Below, one piece after another: positions 60,668-62,558 of a stretch of DNA of 62,558 nucleotides. This stretch comes from Chrysophaeum taylorii (taxonomy: Eukaryota > Sar > Pelagophyceae > Pelagomonadales > Pelagomonadaceae), in the NCBI GenBank assembly GCA_029834535.1, contig JAQMWT010000412.1, forward strand, positions 1-62,558, in the 5' to 3' direction. The notes below the pieces were generated by a model. It searched no databases. It was given only the letters and a program-made list of their open reading frames with translations, and was not told where the DNA came from. Position 1 is the first letter of the stretch. Every line of letters begins with the position of its first letter. The translations under genes and the position numbers were made by a program.

Positions 60668-62263
60668 ATGGTCGTAGTAGTTTCTGAGAGTCCCGAGTAC
60701 AAAGCGATCGAGGCGTGGGTCGCGAAGGGGATCCCGCATCTTCGGGAGCTGCTGGGGTCTCCCGAACGGAACGCTGAGCTTCGCCTGGAGGCCGAGGGGA
60801 TGGTGATGGACTACGCGCGACAGCGGCTAACTCCCGAGACAATGGGTCTGTTGTTCGCCCTCGCTCGGGCGACGGGGGTCGAGGCGAAGCGGGACGCGAT
60901 GTTCGGGGGCGTGAAGATCAACGAGACCGAGGGCCGCGCGGTGTACCACGTCGCTCTGCGGGCGGCAAAGGGCGAGCCGATGCTCGCGGACGGGGTCGAT
61001 CAAGAGCCGCTCGTCCAGTCGACCTTGGAGAAGATCGCGACCTTTTCCGAGGCCGTGCGGTCGGGGTCGTGGGTCGGCGCGACGGGGAAGCCGTTGACTT
61101 CGATCCTGGCGATCGGAATCGGTGGGAGCTATCTCGGACCCGAGTTTCTTTACGAAGCTCTCAAGGCCTACCCAAAAATCGGAAAAAAACTCGACTTGCG
61201 GTTCCTGGCCAACGTCGATCCCGTCGACTTCGCAAGGCAGACGGTAGGCCTCGACCCCGAAACAACGCTCGCGGTGGTGGTGTCAAAATCCTTCACGACG
61301 GCCGAGACGATGATGAACGCGAACGTCGTCAAGCGGTGGCTCCTGGAAAAGGTTCCGGAAATCTCCAAACACGTCGTGGCGGTCTCGACGCAACTCGACC
61401 TCACGACCAAGTTCGGAATATCCGAAGCAAACGTTTTTCCCTTTGGGGACTACGTCGGGGGCCGCTTCTCGGTGCACTCGCCGGTTGGAATGCTGCCGCT
61501 CGCTTTAGCTTACGGCTACGACGCGTGCGCCGAATTTCTCGCGGGCGCGCGATCGATGGACCGCCACTTTATGACGGCTCCCTTGGAATCCAATCTCCCC
61601 GTCGTCCTCGGTCTCCTGGGGCTCTATAATTCGACCTTCTTGGGCTACGCGTGCAAGGCTCTCTTGCCGTATTCTCAGGCGCTCGTCCGCTTCGCCGCCC
61701 ACGTCCAGCAGCTCGACTGCGAGAGCAACGGCAAGTCGGTCGCGATGGACGGCACGCCCCTCCCCTTCGAGACGGGCGAGATCGTCTTTGGCGAGCCCGG
61801 CACCAACGGCCAGCACAGCTTCTACCAGCTCCTCCACCAAGGCCGCGTCGTGCCGTGCGAGTTCGTCGCCTTCGCCTCCTCCAACGCCGACGTCGCGGGC
61901 ATCAAGCCCATCTCCAACCACGACGAACTCATGTGCAACTTCTTCGCCCAGCCCGACGCCCTCGCCTGCGGACAGGACGACCCCGACCCCCACAAGCGCT
62001 TCCCCGGAAACCGACCCTCCCTCTCGATCCTCGTCCGGGACCAAGTCTCGCCCTTTACGATGGGCCAGCTCCTCGCACTCTACGAGCACCGCGTCGCCGT
62101 CCAGGGCTTCGTCTGGGGCATCAACTCCTTTGACCAGTGGGGCGTCCAGCTCGGCAAGGTCCTCGCGAAGCAAGTTGCCAAGGCCATCGAATCCAAAGAT
62201 ACCTCGGCCTTCAACTCGTCCACCAAGGCCCTCCTCGACACCTACCTCAAAAACAAAAAATAA
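60668..62263 (+). CDS. GPI: Glucose-6-phosphate isomerase
   Basis: 531 residues from the ATG at 60,668. It interconverts glucose-6-phosphate and fructose-6-phosphate in glycolysis and gluconeogenesis. Motifs are A-I-G-I-G-G-S-Y-L-G-P-E at about 148-159, V-S-K-S-F-T-T-A-E-T (phosphate binding), the first family signature D-Y-V-G-G-R-F-S-V-H-S-P-V-G near 261-274, G-T-N-G-Q-H-S-F-Y-Q-L-L-H-Q-G near 378-392 and the second signature F-D-Q-W-G-V-Q-L-G-K near 488. Length is normal for the family and no internal break is seen. No plastid leader is evident, so the cytosol is the likely site. Confidence 0.97.
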   Translation: MVVVVSESPEYKAIEAWVAKGIPHLRELLGSPERNAELRLEAEGMVMDYARQRLTPETMGLLFALARATGVEAKRDAMFGGVKINETEGRAVYHVALRAAKGEPMLADGVDQEPLVQSTLEKIATFSEAVRSGSWVGATGKPLTSILAIGIGGSYLGPEFLYEALKAYPKIGKKLDLRFLANVDPVDFARQTVGLDPETTLAVVVSKSFTTAETMMNANVVKRWLLEKVPEISKHVVAVSTQLDLTTKFGISEANVFPFGDYVGGRFSVHSPVGMLPLALAYGYDACAEFLAGARSMDRHFMTAPLESNLPVVLGLLGLYNSTFLGYACKALLPYSQALVRFAAHVQQLDCESNGKSVAMDGTPLPFETGEIVFGEPGTNGQHSFYQLLHQGRVVPCEFVAFASSNADVAGIKPISNHDELMCNFFAQPDALACGQDDPDPHKRFPGNRPSLSILVRDQVSPFTMGQLLALYEHRVAVQGFVWGINSFDQWGVQLGKVLAKQVAKAIESKDTSAFNSSTKALLDTYLKNKK

Positions 62264-62558
62264 TACAAGGCAAATCCCGCAACGACGACGACGCCGCCGC
62301 CCGTTGTCTCCGTGCGCGCGTGCGTGCCGGCCCGGCCCGGCCCGGCCCGGCCCGGCCGGCCGCCAAGGGGCGACTTCGGATCTTCTTTCTTGATGATGAT
62401 GCTACGCTTCTTCTCCCACTACTACTACTAATACCGCCGTGCGTTTTGCCATCCAGTCCGATACTGCTCTCTGCGGACCGACGGACTGACCAAATAGAGG
62501 AAGCTGTTGAGTGTGTTCTTCCTTCCTTTTTCGCGCACACGATAATATTCTGATGGTC
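62264..62558. other. Downstream of GPI, with (CCGGC)n
   Basis: 295 bp to the window edge. A (CCGGC)n run is at 62,328-62,357 and ACT repeats near 62,418-62,431. No gene or start of one is visible. Confidence 0.4.

Noticed and set aside
62328..62357. (CCGGC)n as a functional element
   Set aside because: Simple GC repeat in a GC-rich genome; no flanking structure.
1..62558. Prokaryotic origin, CRISPR arrays, tRNA or rRNA genes
   Set aside because: Introns, eukaryote-only families and no Shine-Dalgarno spacing; no cloverleaf, spacer array or rRNA-like sequence was seen.

Overview
The window is nuclear DNA from a eukaryote, most likely a microalga with a red-type secondary plastid; a stramenopile such as a pelagophyte is my best guess. 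The evidence is: GC-rich, tightly packed single-exon genes; GT-AG introns of 52-56 bp; only eukaryotic families (SSU-processome UTP10/HEATR1, RAB3GAP2, SDS3, DCP2, ELO elongase, KDSR, F-box proteins); and one small membrane protein whose N-terminus looks like a signal peptide ending in Ala-Phe, the pattern of plastid import in such algae. No rRNA, tRNA or CRISPR was found.

Region 1 (1-21,660) is a tail-to-tail inverted pair of one Ty1/copia-type retroelement. Copy A (+, about 1-8,803) is cut by the window edge, full of small indels and missing several internal segments. Copy B (-, about 11,215-21,660) is about 10.4 kb; its long frames are broken mainly by in-frame stops. The order is Gag, protease, an unknown block, integrase, reverse transcriptase, RNase H, then an unknown 3' module. 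A near-identical motif reading [T/A]-x-x-S-L-N-Y recurs at the module borders and looks like a set of processing sites for the element's own protease. Between the copies lie a truncated isocitrate lyase gene, ending at the copy A junction, and a frameshifted DCP2 decapping-enzyme gene.

Region 2 (21,660-26,315) is a gene-poor stretch with one predicted type I membrane protein.

Region 3 (26,316-62,558) is dense euchromatin with intact genes: an IQ-motif protein, a sulfotransferase-fold enzyme, 3-ketodihydrosphingosine reductase, a large protein with a possible lipid-binding (TULIP-like) region followed by PDZ-like repeats, an IMPACT/YigZ protein, a spliced low-complexity protein, RAB3GAP2, a plastid-type membrane protein, a 2OG-Fe(II) oxygenase with a TPR-like tail, an ELO elongase, an FBXO3-like F-box/ApaG protein lying 1 nt after a Dpy-30-motif protein, UTP10/HEATR1, a spliced SDS3-like corepressor subunit, an organelle-type valyl-tRNA synthetase, a spliced five-transmembrane protein and glucose-6-phosphate isomerase.

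Themes: ER lipid metabolism (KDSR and ELO both end in KKxx-type ER-retrieval signals), organelle translation, ribosome biogenesis, chromatin and vesicle traffic. Neighbours are often divergent or convergent with very short spacers, so shared promoters and overlapping UTRs are likely. I see no operon-like functional cluster.
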